From NCBI GenBank assembly GCA_937942105.1, contig CALDFS010000205.1:1-23609 (forward strand): DNA of 23,609 nt, in the 5' to 3' direction. Shown piece by piece: positions 21,853 to 23,609 of this stretch. Position numbers and translations under genes: made by a program. The notes under the pieces were generated by a model. That model ran no database searches. It was not told the origin of the DNA and saw only the letters and a program-made list of their open reading frames with translations. The stretch is from an uncultured Ruminococcus sp. (GTDB taxonomy: Bacteria > Bacillota > Clostridia > Oscillospirales > Ruminococcaceae). Position 1 is the first letter of the stretch. Every line of letters begins with the position of its first letter.

Positions 21853-23244
21853 TTACAGCCCTGCCTTTCCTTCAGGCTCGGAGCCTTCAAGCTCTTTCGC
21901 CAGTCTTTTTGCGACCTTATATATATCCCCGCAGCCCAGCGTTATAACCATGTCTCCGGGTTTAAGCTCCTTTTTAAGATACTCCACACAGTCATCAAAG
22001 CTTGGAGTGAGCACGCCGTTTTCAAGCTTGGAGACAAGCTGACTTGATGACACTCCGAAAGTGTTTTTCTCCCGCGAGCCCATGATATCCGTCACCACAG
22101 CCTTATCCGCTATCGAAAGCGCCGAGACGAAATCGTCCATCAGCATAGCCGTCCTTGAATAGGTAAAAGGCTGGTGCACCGCTATCAGGCGCTTGAAGCC
22201 CAGACCGCGCGCGGTTTTAAGGGTTGCCGCAACCTCGGCAGGGTGATGGGCGTAATCATCCACAATGGTAACTCCCCTCACGTCGGCGATATGTTCAAAC
22301 CTGCGTATAGCCCCCGCGAACTCCGAAAGACCCTTTACTATGGCTTCATCGGCGATGCCAAGATACCTTGCGGCGGCTATAGCGGCAGTGGCATTCAGAA
22401 CGTTGTGCCTTCCGGGGACGCGTATCTCTGCGTCAAGCAGCCTTTCGCCCCTGTAATATACCGTGAACCAAGTTTTAAGTCCCTCGGTTTTGGTGATAAC
22501 CGGGTAGTAATCGTTGGTGTCACCCCAGCCGAAGGTTATCATATCCTTGCCGGAGATATCCTTTAAAGCGTCCAGCGTGTTCTCATCGTCGCCGTTATAG
22601 ATAACGCACTTTGAGGCGTTGGAGGCGAATTTTGTAAACGATTTCTTCAAGTTTTCAAGCGTTTTGAAGTAATCTAAGTGATCCTCGTCGATATTCAGAA
22701 TCAGCGCGATATCGGGGTAGAGCTTCAAGAAGGTATCCACAAACTCGCAGGATTCGCAGACCATAATATCCCCATCGCCGCTTCTGCCCGAGCCGCCAAT
22801 CGATTTGAGCTTGCCGCCCAGAAAACAGCCGAAGTCCTTGCCGCTCTCCAAAAAGACCTGGGCAAGCATGGAGGACGTTGTAGTCTTGCCGTGAGTGCCC
22901 GAAACGCAGACGGCGTTATCATACCAGCTTGTGACCAAGCCCAGTAAATCCTTTCGCTCCAAGACCGGCACCCCACTATTACGTGCGGCAATAAGCTCGG
23001 GGTTATCAGCCATTATTGCGGCGGTGTGAACTATCAGATCCGCCCCGGCGATATTTTCCGCCCGCTGACCCAAGGTAACCGGTATTCCCATCTTCCGCAC
23101 GGCTTCAAGGGTCTCAGTCTCGTTATTGTCCGACCCGGTGAGGTAGTAGCCCAAGCCGTGAAGGATCTGTGCCAGCGGATACATTCCGCTTCCGCCTATT
23201 CCTATAAAATGAATGTGCTTTTTTCCGGTTAATATATTTTCCAT
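21853..23244 (-). CDS. murC: UDP-N-acetylmuramate--L-alanine ligase
   Basis: Cytoplasmic Mur ligase that adds L-Ala to UDP-MurNAc, the first amino acid of the peptidoglycan stem. The N-terminal UDP-binding motif is HFIGIGGSGMYPLA. The ATP loop GTHGKTT lies at 116-122. Central landmarks are NIDEDHLDYF and VPGRHNVLNATAAIA, and the C-terminal domain has VDDYAHHPAEV and IAVHQPFTYSRT. At 463 residues it is full length. The ATG at 23244 is preferred, with AGGTGA five bases before it; GTG at 23253 lies within that ribosome site. It is the first gene of a murC-lexA-nudix operon, divergent from spoVG. Confidence 0.97.
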   Translation of the reverse strand: MENILTGKKHIHFIGIGGSGMYPLAQILHGLGYYLTGSDNNETETLEAVRKMGIPVTLGQRAENIAGADLIVHTAAIMADNPELIAARNSGVPVLERKDLLGLVTSWYDNAVCVSGTHGKTTTSSMLAQVFLESGKDFGCFLGGKLKSIGGSGRSGDGDIMVCESCEFVDTFLKLYPDIALILNIDEDHLDYFKTLENLKKSFTKFASNASKCVIYNGDDENTLDALKDISGKDMITFGWGDTNDYYPVITKTEGLKTWFTVYYRGERLLDAEIRVPGRHNVLNATAAIAAARYLGIADEAIVKGLSEFAGAIRRFEHIADVRGVTIVDDYAHHPAEVAATLKTARGLGFKRLIAVHQPFTYSRTAMLMDDFVSALSIADKAVVTDIMGSREKNTFGVSSSQLVSKLENGVLTPSFDDCVEYLKKELKPGDMVITLGCGDIYKVAKRLAKELEGSEPEGKAGL

Positions 23245-23257
23245 AGCAATCACCTAT

Positions 23258-23286
23258 TAAACAAATGTTCGTTTATAAATAGTATA
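23258..23286 (-). promoter_or_regulatory. murC promoter -10 and probable LexA box
   Basis: On the minus strand TATACT (23286-23281) is a good -10 without a good -35. Just downstream, CGAACATTTGTTTA (23271-23258) matches the Gram-positive LexA consensus CGAACRNRYGTTYC at 12 of 14 positions and would cover the transcript start. Binding there would repress murC, lexA and the nudix gene together. Confidence 0.65.
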
Positions 23287-23378
23287 TTACATTTCCGCAA
23301 AAAAATAAACCCCTTTTTGAATATTTTTTCTGAAAAAAGGTAAAAATATTTTCATAAAGTAAGAAAGGACTTGCAAGT

Positions 23379-23609
23379 ATGACAATAACAGGTATCAAAG
23401 TTAGAAAACTCATCCCCGAAGGCAGGCTGAAAGGCGTTATAAGCGTGACCTTTGACAACTCCTTTGCCGTCCACGACATAAAAGTGGTTCAGGGCGACGA
23501 CAGGCTTTTTGTGGCAATGCCATCGCGCAGGGACGACAACGGTGTTTTCCGGGATATTGTTCACCCCATCTCCAGCGAGGTCAGGGAGAAGATGGAGGGG
23601 GAAATCCTC
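23379..23609 (+). CDS. spoVG: Septation/sporulation regulator SpoVG (partial, cut by window edge)
   Basis: The first 77 residues of SpoVG, a small nucleic-acid-binding regulator that affects septation and sporulation in Bacillus and virulence genes in other Firmicutes. ITGIKVRKL, GRLKGVISVTFDNSFAVHDIKV and FVAMPSRRDDNGVFRDIVHPI are family hallmarks (full proteins are about 85-100 residues). AAAGGA about nine bases before the ATG supports the start. The frame stays open to the last base. The upstream AT-rich gap has a weak TTGAAT/TAAAAA pair (23317-23346); a GAAT (23319-23322) recalls a sigma-H -10 but no matching -35 is seen. Confidence 0.95.
   Translation, partial: MTITGIKVRKLIPEGRLKGVISVTFDNSFAVHDIKVVQGDDRLFVAMPSRRDDNGVFRDIVHPISSEVREKMEGEIL

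Overview
The window looks like chromosome of a Gram-positive, endospore-lineage Clostridia, probably Oscillospirales/Ruminococcaceae. The evidence is the strong Shine-Dalgarno sites, consensus sigma-A promoters with 17-base spacers, a T-box leader, the YlxM-Ffh-RpsP-KhpA-RimM-TrmD block, an HPr with both His15 and Ser46, a Gram-positive LexA and a SpoVG. The genus is an inference; no rRNA or species marker is present.

Layout, left to right. The window opens with the 3' part of a type-3 proS (2-790). A hairpin-rich gap follows, then a promoter and an mgsA-like gene whose active site is altered (1302-1709). A T-box leader (1752-2012), probably reading Asp with an overlapping His codon, precedes a YdcF/DUF218 gene, hisS and aspS. 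A perfect sigma-A promoter starts ylxM-ffh, followed by rpsP and khpA. The usual run into rimM-trmD is broken by about 580 bases with no gene but packed with hairpins. These include a 72-nt cloverleaf (8968-9039) whose four helices meet with no unpaired bases. rimM and trmD then overlap. Next come ptsH (HPr), a small antitoxin-like ORF and, on the minus strand, a DinJ/YafQ-type toxin-antitoxin pair with its own promoter and operator.

The second half is a cell-wall region. A CdaR/PucR-type regulator stands alone. ftsE-ftsX then runs into two tandem 433-residue secreted coiled-coil M23 peptidases (PcsB/CwlO-like), the type of enzyme FtsEX is known to activate. A family I pyrophosphatase, an S41/CtpA-like membrane-anchored PDZ protein that has lost its Ser-Lys-Gln catalytic residues, and an XRE regulator follow on the same strand. 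Convergent to these is a minus-strand operon murC-lexA-nudix with a probable LexA box at the murC promoter, suggesting damage-linked control of a peptidoglycan precursor enzyme. spoVG, divergent from murC, runs off the right edge.

The points most worth a second look are the zero-linker cloverleaf and surrounding hairpin array, the catalytically dead S41 protein with an apparent ACG start, the mgsA active-site substitutions, the tandem M23 genes with a near-identical 90-base tract, and the LexA box in front of murC.
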